NCBI GenBank assembly: GCA_024234995.1
Contig: JACKNF010000007.1
Coordinates: 1-64,000 of the forward strand
Direction: 5' to 3'
Length of the DNA: 64,000 nt
Origin: Gammaproteobacteria bacterium
GTDB taxonomy: Bacteria > Pseudomonadota > Gammaproteobacteria > Competibacterales > Competibacteraceae
The notes under the pieces were generated by a model. It was given only the letters and a program-made list of their open reading frames with translations. It was not told the DNA's origin and did no database searches. The position numbers and the translations under genes were made by a program. Positions 50,313 through 60,900 of this stretch are shown piece after piece (position 1 is the first letter of the stretch; each line of letters begins with the position of its first letter).

Positions 50313-51440
50313 TCAATCAGCATACTGCCGAAGACGCACGGGGCGCCGACGCGCACCCCAGGTTCCTGGTCTGGCTTCGAATACCCCTGTACAGGGAGTA
50401 TTGCAAACATTACAACAACCTTCTGCCGTCAAATTCCAGACTCCTAGTGTATACCAGTCACGGCCGATCAGCTTCTGGCCACACTGATGACAATAGGTGC
50501 TATCGCCCTTCTCATCATGAACATTGCCCGTATAGGCATAACGGATACCGTTCTTCATGGCAATCCGTCGTGCCCGGCTCAGGGTTGAAGGCGGGGTCGG
50601 TGAGTGGTTCATCATTTTCCAATCCGGATGAAAGGCAGTGAAATGGACCGGCACATCCGGTCCCAGATTTTCCACCACCCATTGTGTCAATGCTTCCAGC
50701 TCGGCATCAGAATCATTCTCGCCAGGGATCAGCAGCGTAGTGATCTCGAACCACACGTTTGTCTCCTGCTTCAAGTAAATCAGGGTATCCAGTACCGGTT
50801 GCAGGTGACCACCGCAGATTTTCCAGTAGAACTCCTCGGTGAAGGCTTTCAGATCGACATTGGCGGCATCCATGTACTTAAAGAACTCCCGGCGTGGTTC
50901 CTCGCAGATGTAGCCAGCGGTCACCGCTACCGATTGGATGCCGTACTCCCGGCAGGCGATAGCGGTATCAATGGCATATTCCATGAAGATCACTGGGTCA
51001 TTATAGGTATAGGCTATGCTGCGGCAACCCAACTCGTGAGCGACGCGTGCCAGCTTCATCGGCGAAGCTTCATCCGCCAGAGTATCCATCTCGCGCGACT
51101 TGCTCATATCCCAGTTTTGGCAGAATTTGCAGGCCAGATTGCAGCCAGCGGTGCCAAAAGATAATACTGGCGTACCGGGCAGGAAATGGTTAAGTGGCTT
51201 TTTCTCAATCGGGTCGATGCAAAAACCGCTGGATCGGCCATAGCTGGTCAGCATAATTTGGCCTCCGTGACAACCACGCACGAAACACAGACCTTGTTGA
51301 CCCTCATGCAGCTTGCAATAGCGCGGACAGACATCGCACTGAACACGGCCATCCGCCAGAACATGCCCATACTGGGTTGGAAAGAAATCCGTAGCAACAG
51401 ACGGAGTAGTGATATGAGGGTTGGTGGTCTTGATAGGCAT
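50313..51440 (-). CDS. amrS: AmmeMemoRadiSam system radical SAM enzyme
   Basis: 375 residues from the ATG at 51440, chosen because AGGAGG lies five bases upstream. It has an N-terminal Cys-rich part (QCDVCPRYCKLHEGQQGLC), then the radical SAM site GCNLACKFCQNW (C-x3-C-x2-C, about 99-106). A C-terminal zinc-like cluster follows (YCHQCGQKLI and CCNVCNTPC). It resembles pyruvate-formate-lyase activases. It is divergent from the Memo- and AMMECR1-type genes; the three are the defining set of the system, whose reaction is not established. Confidence 0.9.
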   Translation of the reverse strand: MPIKTTNPHITTPSVATDFFPTQYGHVLADGRVQCDVCPRYCKLHEGQQGLCFVRGCHGGQIMLTSYGRSSGFCIDPIEKKPLNHFLPGTPVLSFGTAGCNLACKFCQNWDMSKSREMDTLADEASPMKLARVAHELGCRSIAYTYNDPVIFMEYAIDTAIACREYGIQSVAVTAGYICEEPRREFFKYMDAANVDLKAFTEEFYWKICGGHLQPVLDTLIYLKQETNVWFEITTLLIPGENDSDAELEALTQWVVENLGPDVPVHFTAFHPDWKMMNHSPTPPSTLSRARRIAMKNGIRYAYTGNVHDEKGDSTYCHQCGQKLIGRDWYTLGVWNLTAEGCCNVCNTPCTGVFEARPGTWGARRRPVRLRQYAD

Positions 51441-51611
51441 AGCGGCCTCCTGCTCAAAGGCTCTCGTCATTATGCAGCCGGTGAAAACGGATTATTGATA
51501 AGGTTTTTTGATCTTTTCCGGTCAATTGACACTCTATACTCATTTGAGTAGTCGTATCCTATCGTATGTTCTGACTACCCCGTTGGCAAATTGATCCGGG
51601 AGGGCGTTTTC

Positions 51612-52400
51612 ATGCAAACCACGCGCACACCCGCTGTAGCGGGACTGTTCTACCCAGCAAATGCAGCTGAGCTGCACTCACAGTTGCAAACATTTCTCAA
51701 CCAGGTTCAACCCTCGGCTGGACCGCCACCCAAAGCGATCATTGCACCACACGCTGGCTATATCTATTCCGGACCTATCGCCGCTTCCGCCTATGCACAG
51801 CTCAAGGCAGCGCATAGCATCATTACCCGTGTCGTGTTACTGGGTCCTAGTCATCGCGTCGGCTTTCGAGGCATTGCCGTTAGTTCCATGCAAGCCTTTG
51901 CAACCCCATTAGGCCAAGTTCCGGTGGATCAGGAGGCAGTCGAACAAGTCCGGCAATTGCCCGATGTTGGTTTGCTAGAACAAGCCCATGCTCAAGAACA
52001 CAGTCTGGAGGTCCACTTGCCGTTCTTGCAAGAGGTACTGGGCAATTTCAAACTGGTGCCGCTGGTGGTTGGCGATGCCCGTCCACAACAGGTCGGAGCG
52101 GTATTAGAAGCCTTGTGGGGTGGCCCGGAAACCCTGATCGTCATCAGTTCTGACTTGAGTCATTACCACGATTATCAGACTGCCCAATATCTGGATAGCC
52201 AGACCTCCAAAGCCATCGAGGCGCTACGTTTCGAGGATATCGGCTACGAGCAAGCCTGCGGGCGTAACCCCGTCAACGGCTTGCTGTGGGTGGCGCGACG
52301 CAAAGATTTGCATGGCGAGACCTTAGATCTGCGCAATTCAGGGGATACCGCTGGTTCGCGCGATCAGGTGGTAGGATATGGCGCCTATGCTTTTCACTGA
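51612..52400 (+). CDS. amrB: AmmeMemoRadiSam system protein B (Memo-like)
   Basis: 262 residues from the ATG at 51612 (GGGAGGG eight bases upstream). It belongs to the Memo family, structurally related to extradiol dioxygenases. The metal-site histidines fall in PHAGYIYSGPIA and LLGPSHRVGF, with AQEHSLEVHLPFLQ and VISSDLSHYHDY after them. It overlaps the next gene by 23 bases, so both are co-translated. Human Memo binds copper and iron; the bacterial role is unknown. Confidence 0.9.
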   Translation: MQTTRTPAVAGLFYPANAAELHSQLQTFLNQVQPSAGPPPKAIIAPHAGYIYSGPIAASAYAQLKAAHSIITRVVLLGPSHRVGFRGIAVSSMQAFATPLGQVPVDQEAVEQVRQLPDVGLLEQAHAQEHSLEVHLPFLQEVLGNFKLVPLVVGDARPQQVGAVLEALWGGPETLIVISSDLSHYHDYQTAQYLDSQTSKAIEALRFEDIGYEQACGRNPVNGLLWVARRKDLHGETLDLRNSGDTAGSRDQVVGYGAYAFH

Positions 52401-52983
52401 TACGCTATCTGTCCAGGACCGGGCGACACTCCTAAAAGTCGCCCGTGCTTCCATTCAGCATGGCTTGCACTATCACCAAGCGTTGCAGATCAACTCCGCT
52501 GATTATCCGGAAACCCTGCGATTATTGCGAGCAACTTTTGTCACTCTGGAAATCAGCGGTCAGTTACGCGGCTGCATGGGTGCACTTGCCGCTTACCAGC
52601 CGTTGATTCAGGATGTTGCCGTCCATGCCTACGCTGCTGCATTCGAGGATCCGCGTTTTCCAAAATTGCGCAAGGAGGAATTCCCAAAGCTGGAGATATA
52701 TCTCTCGGTGCTATCGCCACCGGAGCCTCTGCCATTCCGTTCCGAACAGGAATTACTGGCGCAACTGCGACCCGGCGTGGATGGATTGATCTTGCACTTC
52801 CGCCAGCATCGTGCCACTTTCTTACCATCGGTATGGGAACAACTGGCTGATCCACCTGTGTTCCTGGCTCATCTCAAGCAGAAAGCGGGACTGCCCCCAG
52901 ATTTCTGGTCACCGGAACTGCAAGCCGAGCGCTATACGACTGAGTATTTCGGCGATACGGATGTAGCGGCATCTTTGGCCTGA
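52378..52983 (+). CDS. amrA: AmmeMemoRadiSam system protein A (AMMECR1)
   Basis: 201 residues with the AMMECR1 signature LRGCMGALAAYQPLIQDV (about 62-79) and the downstream DPRFPKLRKEEFPKLEIYLS and PGVDGLILHF. The ATG at 52378 lies inside the Memo gene; an ATG at 52387 is also possible. The 3' end overlaps the converging glycosyltransferase gene by 52 bases, an unusually long tail-to-tail overlap. Biochemical function is unknown. Confidence 0.92.
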   Translation: MAPMLFTDTLSVQDRATLLKVARASIQHGLHYHQALQINSADYPETLRLLRATFVTLEISGQLRGCMGALAAYQPLIQDVAVHAYAAAFEDPRFPKLRKEEFPKLEIYLSVLSPPEPLPFRSEQELLAQLRPGVDGLILHFRQHRATFLPSVWEQLADPPVFLAHLKQKAGLPPDFWSPELQAERYTTEYFGDTDVAASLA

Positions 52984-53603
52984 ATGCGGCGCAGCCGCCG
53001 CAAGTCAGCGGGCGTGTCCACGTCCCAACCCAGGGGTAGTTCGGTCCATTCCACACCCGCTCGACGCAAACGCCGGCGGGTCGCCACCATGACCTTTGCT
53101 GTTCCCCAAGCGATACCTCGAAATATCCTGGAACAAGGCCGGCGCAGACCGACCAGCACATAACCGCCATCAATCGCAGGCACTAGCACAGATTCTGATC
53201 CTGTAGCAAGCCGGTAGAGAGCGTCTCGTAGCTCTATCACACCCAGCGAGATGCAGTCACCACCGATCAGCACGGCATGATTTTCTCCCATTAGTGTCCG
53301 GTTGAGCGCATGATTCATTCGCTGGCCTAGGTCGCCATTGCACTGCCGGCGCAACCGGACCCCGTATTTTTGCCGGCAGACAGTGAAGAAACCATGCTGT
53401 ATCTGCGGCGCACACCATAGTTCCACTGGACACAACCGCGCTGAAACTGCGATGGCCAAGGTGTGCCGTAACAGCTTTTTATACAGGTTTGCTGCGCCAC
53501 ATGCGCCAAGCCGGCCTGCCAGCCGGGTTTTGACCCGCCCGGGAATTGGCGCCTTGGCAAAAATCAGCAGCCGCGCATGAGGAAACATGTAACAATCGCT
53601 CAT
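52932..53603 (-). CDS. TIGR04282-type glycosyltransferase (arsenosugar-associated family)
   Basis: 223 residues of the DUF2064/TIGR04282 family. The N-terminus reads RLLIFAKAPIPGRVKTRLAG, with a nucleotide-binding region VLIGGDCISLG (DC in place of the usual SD/TD) and a C-terminal LPLGWDVDTPADLRRLR. It is coupled to the next enzyme by a four-base overlap. In other bacteria the pair accompanies arsenosugar genes arsM/arsS; those are not in the window. A nucleotide-sugar transfer reaction is likely, with unknown acceptor here. Confidence 0.85.
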   Translation of the reverse strand: MSDCYMFPHARLLIFAKAPIPGRVKTRLAGRLGACGAANLYKKLLRHTLAIAVSARLCPVELWCAPQIQHGFFTVCRQKYGVRLRRQCNGDLGQRMNHALNRTLMGENHAVLIGGDCISLGVIELRDALYRLATGSESVLVPAIDGGYVLVGLRRPCSRIFRGIAWGTAKVMVATRRRLRRAGVEWTELPLGWDVDTPADLRRLRRIQAKDAATSVSPKYSVV

Positions 53604-54283
53604 GGGTGATAGTAACTCCGGGCCAATTGGTCAGGATCGGCCCCTAGAAAATAGGCCAGCCGTAGCCGCCACATCAGCAAAATCGTTTGAGCGATACCGC
53701 CCCGTTCCCAGCGCCGACTGGAAGTTTCAAGCCGCTGGCGCAAGCAGACAGGCCGGCCGTGACGTTTCAACGATCGGCTGAGGGCGATGTCCTCCATGAG
53801 CGCAATCGGTGGATAGCCGCCGACCTGCTCGAAAAGCGCACGGCGAACGAATAGGCCTTGATCGCCGGTAGCGATACCCGTGAGACGGGAACGGTGGTTC
53901 ATCAAGACCTCGACAACCCGCAATCCCGGTTGGCGACCGGATAAGCGCACATCGAAACGACCCCAGTGGCAGTTCGAGTCGCTCAAAGCGGTGCGAATCA
54001 AGCACACTGCATCCGGCGGCGGCAAACTATCAGCATGTAAGAACCAGAGAATGGTGCCGCTGGCTTGCCGGGCACCGGCGTTCATCTGCACCGCCCGGCC
54101 TCTAGGGCTAATAACAACCTGATCTGCCAATGGCTTGGCCAGTGCTACCGTTTGATCCTGACTGCCGCCATCGGTAACAATTAGCTCGCAATTCTGGCCA
54201 CGCACTCCTTGCAAGGCATCCAGACAGGCAACAATAGACGGTTCTTCATTTAGGACGGGCAGGATAATGGAAATGCGGAGCAT
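53600..54283 (-). CDS. TIGR04283-type family 2 glycosyltransferase
   Basis: 227 residues of GT-A fold: ISIILPVLNEEPSIVACLDA, VTDGGSQDQT, then FLHADSLPP as the metal-binding DxD equivalent and TGDQGLFVRRALFEQVGGYP. It has no membrane helix, except perhaps a weak C-terminal hydrophobic stretch. It overlaps the TIGR04282 gene by four bases. The matched pair TIGR04283/TIGR04282 is widespread in aquatic bacteria. Confidence 0.88.
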   Translation of the reverse strand: MLRISIILPVLNEEPSIVACLDALQGVRGQNCELIVTDGGSQDQTVALAKPLADQVVISPRGRAVQMNAGARQASGTILWFLHADSLPPPDAVCLIRTALSDSNCHWGRFDVRLSGRQPGLRVVEVLMNHRSRLTGIATGDQGLFVRRALFEQVGGYPPIALMEDIALSRSLKRHGRPVCLRQRLETSSRRWERGGIAQTILLMWRLRLAYFLGADPDQLARSYYHP

Positions 54284-54351
54284 GATTTTCCGGCGAGAGG
54301 TCTAGCCAACGGCAAATGAGAATTGTAAGATAACACTCTTGATTTTATCAG

Positions 54352-54427
<76 letters not shown>

Positions 54428-54481
54428 ATCTAAGCAGCGGCCTAGCGCCGCTGTTCTGTTTCAGGGCTTTTATACAACCCA

Positions 54482-56491
54482 TCAGGCAGTTTCCAGCACC
54501 TGCTCAGCAAACCGCCAACCGTTTTTGCCTGCCCGCTTAGCCTCGTACATTGCAACATCTGCCTGCCTTAGCAAGGCCATGGCCTGCTCTAGATTAGCCG
54601 GCCACTCTGGCCGGTAAAATGCAATCCCGACACTTGCGGTAACGGTAGCACTGGCCTCGCCCAAGGGTACTGGCTCCGCCAAACTGGCCACCAGCTTCCG
54701 GGCTACTGCTTCGGCAGCCTCAACTTGTTCCAGGTCGGTCAATACAATTGTAAATTCATCGCCACCCAAACGAGCCGCTGTATCAGTCGCACGAATACAC
54801 TGACGCAAACGCACAGCGACCTGCCTCAGCAATTCATCCCCCATATCATGGCCAAAAGTATCATTAACTTCCTTGAAACCATCCAGATCCACCAACAGCA
54901 ATGCTAACAGCCGCCATTGGCGCCGGGACTGCTGCAAACTCTTGCGCAGGTGCTCGAAAAACAGATTGCGGTTAGGCAATCCAGTCAGGCTATCAAAATT
55001 GGCCAGCCGCCAGTTGCGCAAACTAACCTCCGCCAGCATCCGAGTACGCTCCACCACGCGTGCTTCCACCTTCGCTTCCACTGTCCGATCATAATCTTGC
55101 AATAGCGCTTCAGCTTGTTCACGCAACGATGCTTCAGCGTTCTTGTAATCACTAATATCGGTTGTGGTGCCGCGATAACCTCGAAACTCACCGCTGTCAC
55201 TGAACAACGGCAATCCACTGTTACAAGTCCAGATCGATGCCTGTCCACCCGGTAACCACACTTGCAGCACTACGTGTTGAAATCGCTGACGCTGTCGAAT
55301 CGCTGTCCATAATCTGGTGAAATCGGCACCCTGGCTTTGCTCCTCCTGCGGAACATATTCCCGCCAATGCTTTCCCAGTTGGTTTGCAGATGCTCCTATG
55401 GTACAGACACGCTGTCCACGAAGATCACACAAACGCCCTTGGTCATCGAATTCCCATAGAAAATCGTTAGAAACTTCAGCTAAATCACGGAACCGGCCAA
55501 TATCCACCCGCTGGGCCTGGGTTATGGCGCCTGTAAGCAATCCTGAAGTAGCAATCACTGCCATAGCAATCTGATATTGGAACGCTAAATCCTGCCCTGC
55601 AAAATTTAAGACCAGTATCACAATGCCTAGTTGATAAAGTAACACGGTTGAAGCGGCACCTCGCATCCCATAGGCCGCAGCGATCCAGGTCAATATAGGC
55701 AACAGCAACAGGGTCATAAAAGGGTATGATTGATCTAGCCATTGCGGATGAGGCATCCAAAATAATCCGGCGATCAATGCGACCGATATTCCCCCCTGCA
55801 AGATACCCCAATGTACTGGTGGAGATTCAACGATGAGCGTCGTCCTTCGTGGGTGCAAGGATTCTTTCCGGCTGAATCGCCACGCTAACGGCGCGACAAA
55901 AATCAACACGAGCGGCGTAACAGTAACAACACCAACGAAAGCACTAATCCATTCTTGCCAGACCATTTCCAGCCATGACAGAACAGGTAGCGGCAATCCG
56001 GCTGCTTGCAACAAGGGGGCTTCCGCCAGCGCCGCAAACAGCGTACTCAACATGACCACGCCTAAGAAGGCAGCTACTCGTTGCGGATCGTCAAAGCGCC
56101 ATTCATCCAATCGCTTCCCACCCAGATGATGGCGCAGAATGTATGCCGCGATCAGGTAGCCAAGTAACGGGGTCACACTAGCCGCCAGGCTATAAGGCCA
56201 GCGTTCCTCGGACCAGGTTGGCCACTCCGCCAATAGGGAGGCCAATAAAGGCAAAGGCAACGCCCGCCAACCATATGCAAGCAGGATCGCGAAGGTTAAA
56301 CCGGTACAGGGAGCCCAAAGGTTGACGCCAGTCATTCGATTTATCCCAATGACTGTATACCAAAGGGCGATCCAAATAACGATATAAGCCACGGCCAGCA
56401 GCGCTATCCGCGTCCATGAGCACTCACTGTGCAAGGCATCATTGGTGCTTTCCACCACATCCACGATCTGTGTTTCTCCCGAAAAAAGCAT
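54482..56491 (-). CDS. MASE1-PAS-GGDEF diguanylate cyclase
   Basis: 669 residues. An N-terminal MASE1 membrane sensor with about eight helices (NLWAPCTGLTFAILLAYGWR is its start signature) runs to about 330. A PAS domain (about 335-450) is followed by a short coiled coil and a GGDEF domain (about 500-665). The latter has active loop RLGGDEFTIVL and the RATD inhibitory site five residues before it. It should make cyclic di-GMP and be product-inhibited. It is the second such enzyme in the window. The signal for MASE1 is unknown. Confidence 0.93.
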   Translation of the reverse strand: MLFSGETQIVDVVESTNDALHSECSWTRIALLAVAYIVIWIALWYTVIGINRMTGVNLWAPCTGLTFAILLAYGWRALPLPLLASLLAEWPTWSEERWPYSLAASVTPLLGYLIAAYILRHHLGGKRLDEWRFDDPQRVAAFLGVVMLSTLFAALAEAPLLQAAGLPLPVLSWLEMVWQEWISAFVGVVTVTPLVLIFVAPLAWRFSRKESLHPRRTTLIVESPPVHWGILQGGISVALIAGLFWMPHPQWLDQSYPFMTLLLLPILTWIAAAYGMRGAASTVLLYQLGIVILVLNFAGQDLAFQYQIAMAVIATSGLLTGAITQAQRVDIGRFRDLAEVSNDFLWEFDDQGRLCDLRGQRVCTIGASANQLGKHWREYVPQEEQSQGADFTRLWTAIRQRQRFQHVVLQVWLPGGQASIWTCNSGLPLFSDSGEFRGYRGTTTDISDYKNAEASLREQAEALLQDYDRTVEAKVEARVVERTRMLAEVSLRNWRLANFDSLTGLPNRNLFFEHLRKSLQQSRRQWRLLALLLVDLDGFKEVNDTFGHDMGDELLRQVAVRLRQCIRATDTAARLGGDEFTIVLTDLEQVEAAEAVARKLVASLAEPVPLGEASATVTASVGIAFYRPEWPANLEQAMALLRQADVAMYEAKRAGKNGWRFAEQVLETA

Positions 56492-56549
56492 TTTTAATAC
56501 AGTTATTCACTGCAATAGCGAGTAAACATGCTGTCAATACCATTTCTCA

Positions 56550-57398
56550 TCAGTAATGCCGGACCTCATACAGTGTGTTATCTTGCAAAAGGCCTTCCAA
56601 TATGTCACCGATGTGAGCCGCCCAGTGTATACAGCCTGCATCATCAGCGAGTAAATCCTGACGAATTTCCACTTCCACATGAGGCAGACCGGCAGCACCA
56701 CCGTGGGTATCCATGGTAAAACCTACCTCGCGCCCGGAATACGGTTGATTGTCACCGACACACCATTCGGCATGGGCCCTGAATCGGGTCAATAACGGCT
56801 CAGCTAACCGGGGATCACGATTCCACAACACGCCAAGATGCCAGGGACGGCGAAACCCACTCATCACCGGAGTGAAACTGTGAACTGCAATCAACACGGG
56901 CGCTCGACCATGACCATGCCGCCAGCGATGCGCTAAGGCCTGAGTGATTGCATGGTGATAGGACCAGAATACTTCATTTAACCGGTCGTCAGCTTCCAGG
57001 TCACTCAGATTCCAGTTACCAGGAATAAAAATACCATCGCTGACCTCAGCAATCGAGGTGGGATGACCCGGCGGGCGGTTGCAATCGATGACCAGCCGTG
57101 AATAACCGGCCAGCACCGCCGGTGCATCCAATCGCGCAGCCAGTAATTGAGCCACTTGGGCGGCGCCGATATCCCAGGCAATGTGCTGGCTGCGTTCATG
57201 CGCATTCAATCCCAATTCATTCAACCGGGCAGGAATAGCGTTGCTAGCATGATCACACACCAAAACCACGGACGCCTGACCGTCCGGGTTAGCAATGGTG
57301 AACGGTGGTGGATCGTCAGAATTCAGAAGACGCAGTGAACTGCTGGCTGGTTGCGGAGAGGTACACGAAGAGGAGGATTGAGGACTCAGGGGCGGCAT
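56550..57398 (-). CDS. N-formylglutamate amidohydrolase family protein
   Basis: 282 residues. Family landmarks are VVLVCDHASNAIPARLNELG, SRLVIDCNRPPGHPTSI, VLIAVHSFTPVMSG and HGGAAGLPHVEVEIRQDLL. The first 40 residues are low-complexity (Ser/Pro) and may be an extension or a wrong start. The named enzyme ends the five-step histidine degradation route, but no hut genes are near, so the substrate is open. A GFA-family gene lies upstream on the same strand 58 bases away. Confidence 0.85.
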   Translation of the reverse strand: MPPLSPQSSSSCTSPQPASSSLRLLNSDDPPPFTIANPDGQASVVLVCDHASNAIPARLNELGLNAHERSQHIAWDIGAAQVAQLLAARLDAPAVLAGYSRLVIDCNRPPGHPTSIAEVSDGIFIPGNWNLSDLEADDRLNEVFWSYHHAITQALAHRWRHGHGRAPVLIAVHSFTPVMSGFRRPWHLGVLWNRDPRLAEPLLTRFRAHAEWCVGDNQPYSGREVGFTMDTHGGAAGLPHVEVEIRQDLLADDAGCIHWAAHIGDILEGLLQDNTLYEVRHY

Positions 57399-57456
57399 CG
57401 TTCATGTAAGAGAAATGATTAAACTAAATTGGCGGGGAAGAAAGATTCAAATTGCT

Positions 57457-57876
57457 CTACGGCTTCGGCGGTAACTCGTCATATTCAGGCAAAGCGCTTG
57501 GCTCGGTATACCACACGGCGCGGGAATCCCAGAAGATGTTTTGAAAGGGGCCAATGCCAGGGTGATCCTCCAGGGAACCTGCTGGAACGACGACTGCTTT
57601 ACCGCTTTTTCCCAGCCACGGCAACGAGGACCCGCAATTCGTGCAAAAGGATGTCGCAAAATGCTTCGCATTCTCCAATTCATACCGGCCCACGAACTCC
57701 TCACCGCTAAGCCACTGAAAGTCCTCGGGTGCCACTAATAAATTGGCGGCGAAGGCGCTACCCGTAAACTTCCGGCACCGCGAGCAATGACAGTACTGAA
57801 AAATGCCAAGGTGACCCTTGATGGCGTAAGTCACTTTTTTGCAGAGACAGCAACCTTTGACCGGATAATTAGACAT
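57457..57876 (-). CDS. GFA (CENP-V) family zinc protein
   Basis: 139 residues with the family's cysteine sets: GCCLCKKV, YCHCSRCRKFTGSAFA and FCTNCGSSLP, binding two zinc ions. The family is named for glutathione-dependent formaldehyde activation, but most members have no proven activity. The neighbour is an N-formylglutamate amidohydrolase-like gene, so both may handle formyl or formaldehyde adducts; that is speculative. Confidence 0.88.
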   Translation of the reverse strand: MSNYPVKGCCLCKKVTYAIKGHLGIFQYCHCSRCRKFTGSAFAANLLVAPEDFQWLSGEEFVGRYELENAKHFATSFCTNCGSSLPWLGKSGKAVVVPAGSLEDHPGIGPFQNIFWDSRAVWYTEPSALPEYDELPPKP

Positions 57877-57897
57877 CGCAATTCCTCATTAAAATAG

Positions 57898-57930
57898 AAA
57901 AACCGCCCTGGTCTCCCAATGGCGGTTTTT
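57898..57930 (-). terminator. Intrinsic terminator of the Ig-repeat protein gene
   Basis: AAAAACCGCC (57898-57907) and GGCGGTTTTT (57921-57930) make a stem with A/T flanks, giving a T-tract on both strands. It follows the gene ending at 57978 by 48 bases. Confidence 0.85.
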
Positions 57931-57935
57931 CCGAT

Positions 57936-57961
57936 TCCCCTCCCTACGAGAAGGAGGGAGC
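57936..57961. repeat. Short palindromic repeat, family B (partial)
   Basis: CCCCTCCCT-ACGAGA-AGGAGGGAG forms an imperfect palindrome. It resembles the elements at 5158, 33291 and 61382. It lies between the Ig-repeat gene and its terminator. Confidence 0.4.
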
Positions 57962-57977
57962 AACCCAACCGATACAG

Positions 57978-60900
57978 TTAAGGTGCGTTGATCACCGTCA
58001 ACTGGAAGGTTTTGAGTATCACGTTGGGGGTAACTGCATTATCCGTCAACCTGATGATAAAGGTATAGGTCGTGTTTGCTGTTATCGTCCCTAGAGGCAT
58101 CGTTCCCGCTAAAGTACAGGATAGACCAGCGGGTGCAGCGACAGCGGCGCATGCTCCCAAGGTGATACCAGGAGGCAACGTTCCACCGCCAGGCTCCACA
58201 GTCCACGTAAAGGTTGTTCCGCAAACCCCACTGCAAGAAGCGGTCAACGTAGTTGTATAGGCGGTACCTTCCGTAGCGTTAGGCAACGGTGAAGCCGTGT
58301 TGATCTGCAGGATGCCACCTACACCAACCGTTATCGTCTGCGTGATAAACGCCGTACCTCCTGCTGAATCAGTCAGTTGCACTGTGAAACTGTATACGCC
58401 GGAGGTCGTCGGCGTTCCTGACAATAGCCAGGTGTTATCGGTAGCGGTATCAGGCACGGTCGCCGTTAATCCCAGCGGCAAGCTGGATGGCGGCACCAGC
58501 GACCATGTGTAGGGAGGTACCCCGCCAGTAGCCGTCAGCAGGCTGCTGTACGGCACACCTACCGATGCGGTGGCGGTTAGAGTACCACCGATCGTTGGAG
58601 CAGCTACCGTGCTGACAGTGATCGTCTTGGTAACGACTCCCTTACTACCAGACTGATCAGTCGCCTGGAACGTCGCGGTGTAAGCCCCAGCAGCGGTCGG
58701 CGTGCCCGACAGGGTACCGTTCGCAGCCAGCGTCACCCCCGGGGGCAAACTACCCGCTATCGTAGTAAAGGTATAGGGTGGCGTACCACCTGTGGCGCTC
58801 ACCACTGCACTGTAGGGCTGTCCTAACGTTGCTGTAAGCGGTGCCACGTCCACAACCACTGGCGAGGCGCTCGCGATAGTAATCGTTGAATTCAACGTTC
58901 CGGTTACACCGCTGCTATCCGTACCTCGGATCGAAACCGCAAAGGCGCCAACCTTAGTGGGTGTCCCCGATAAGGTACCGTTGGCACTCAGCGTTAGGCC
59001 ATTCGGCAGCGTACCTGCAACCAGGGCAAAGGTATAGGGCGGAGTACCGCCTGTGGCGCTCACCAGCCCGCTGTAAGGCACCCCCACAGCCCCTGTTGCT
59101 GGAGCCAAAGCTAAAGTCAACGGGGTTTGATTGCCAATGACGATGGTGAAAGCCCCGAAACCCAACAAATCCTGGCTGTCCCGCACCTGCGCCACGAAGC
59201 TAAAGGAACCTATCTGGGTCGGTGTCCCGCTGATCGTGCCATTCGCGCTCAAACCCAAACCTGGCGGCAATGATCCTGACAGCAGTGAAAAGGCATACGG
59301 TGGCACCCCACCTATTGCCTGCAACACCGCACTATACGGCCGGCCCAATTGCCCCGCATCCAGCCCCACGGCCTCGATACTTAAAGCACCAGGCGTCGGC
59401 ACATTAACGGTCAAGGTATAAGACGCAGAACCATCCGCTGCGGTCTTGAAGGGGAATTCATACTCGCCGGGTCCACCGAGCTCCAGATTGACATTCACCA
59501 AACCTTCTTCATTGGTCTTACCGAATACACCCTCAGCCGGATCAAAGGTCAGCGTGAAGGGGCCTCCTGCCTTAAAACCATCCCCCAAGACAATCAATTC
59601 TCCTGCAATCGGCGTCAATTCATCGTCAGTCAACCGCAGGACACCCTCACACACAGCAGTGCCTACATCAAGCTCGAACTCACAATTGAAGAAGCCATCC
59701 ATCTTGCCCGGCCCTGGTGCTTTAATCGTGATCTTGACTGGAGCAGTCACATAATCAGCGGTGAAATCAATTTCAATTTCCAATCCACCCAGCGGTTGCC
59801 CACTGCTGGTGATATCCACCAACGCACAACCATCCCCACCGGTCAGCACCGTACCTTCATTACCCGCCACGCCGTCGATGGTCACTGTAGCCGGCCCCGT
59901 GGAACCAATGTTGTAGCGGATCTCAGTAGCGGGCAACGGGGTGAAATTCACATCTCGCAAACACAATCGCACATCAGTGCTCCGGTTCGGCCCAAGCGTC
60001 AGCGCCGAGGCCGTCAGTTCCCGGTCGGAACCATTCGTCACCCCCAGATAGACCGATCCGCAATTCGCGCCGTTGCGGTCGCACATATTCAGAATCCCGC
60101 ATACATCCGTATTGGCAACGCAGGCTACCACCACCGCTGTCTGGCCAATCCGCCACACCGGATATGTCAAGGTCGTGCTGGCAACACCATCCAAATTCGT
60201 AAAGGCGGGTGACAACACGGCAGCATTCTGGGCACGGCCTACTATGTAAGGCACGGTGGAACCATTATCAGCCCCATTCGCATTAAAAGCCCTACCTTGC
60301 GGCGGCGGGAGAATAGTTAGTGCAGTTTGATTCACTACACGCTCAACAACCCATACGCCAGTATGAAAGTAATTATTCGGTAATGGATCTTGCTCAGTCT
60401 GCCGGCCATCGAGCACCAGCCGATCATAGGGTCGCACACCTTTGCTGACAAAATTCCCATTCGGATTATACGCACTGAACCAAAATTGTCCCTCGAATGG
60501 TTCCCCATTAGAACCCGCGACAAAAAACGAACCCGGGTTACTGGGATACCCCGTAAGAGGGCCATCAATCAGATAGAAATTGACCTGTGTATTTGGATTT
60601 GTCGGGTTACCATTAATGTCGTTGACCACCACACTAATCACCCGGCTGTAGGAACCATCCTGGATCAGCGGATCGCCAAAGCGCGATTGACCGGCCAGCA
60701 CGGCATTAACATACGGTCCAGTAAAGGTAACCGCAGCCGGCGGGCGCACCTCGTTGTACACCTCGATTTGAATACTGGCACTCACCCGTTGCCCGGTATT
60801 CGGATCCTGTGCCGAGGCGGTAATGGTGACGATGCCCGGTGTCGAGGAGGCAAGGAAAAAAGCAGTGGCAATACCGCTGGTGTCTTCCAGTGGCAGACTG

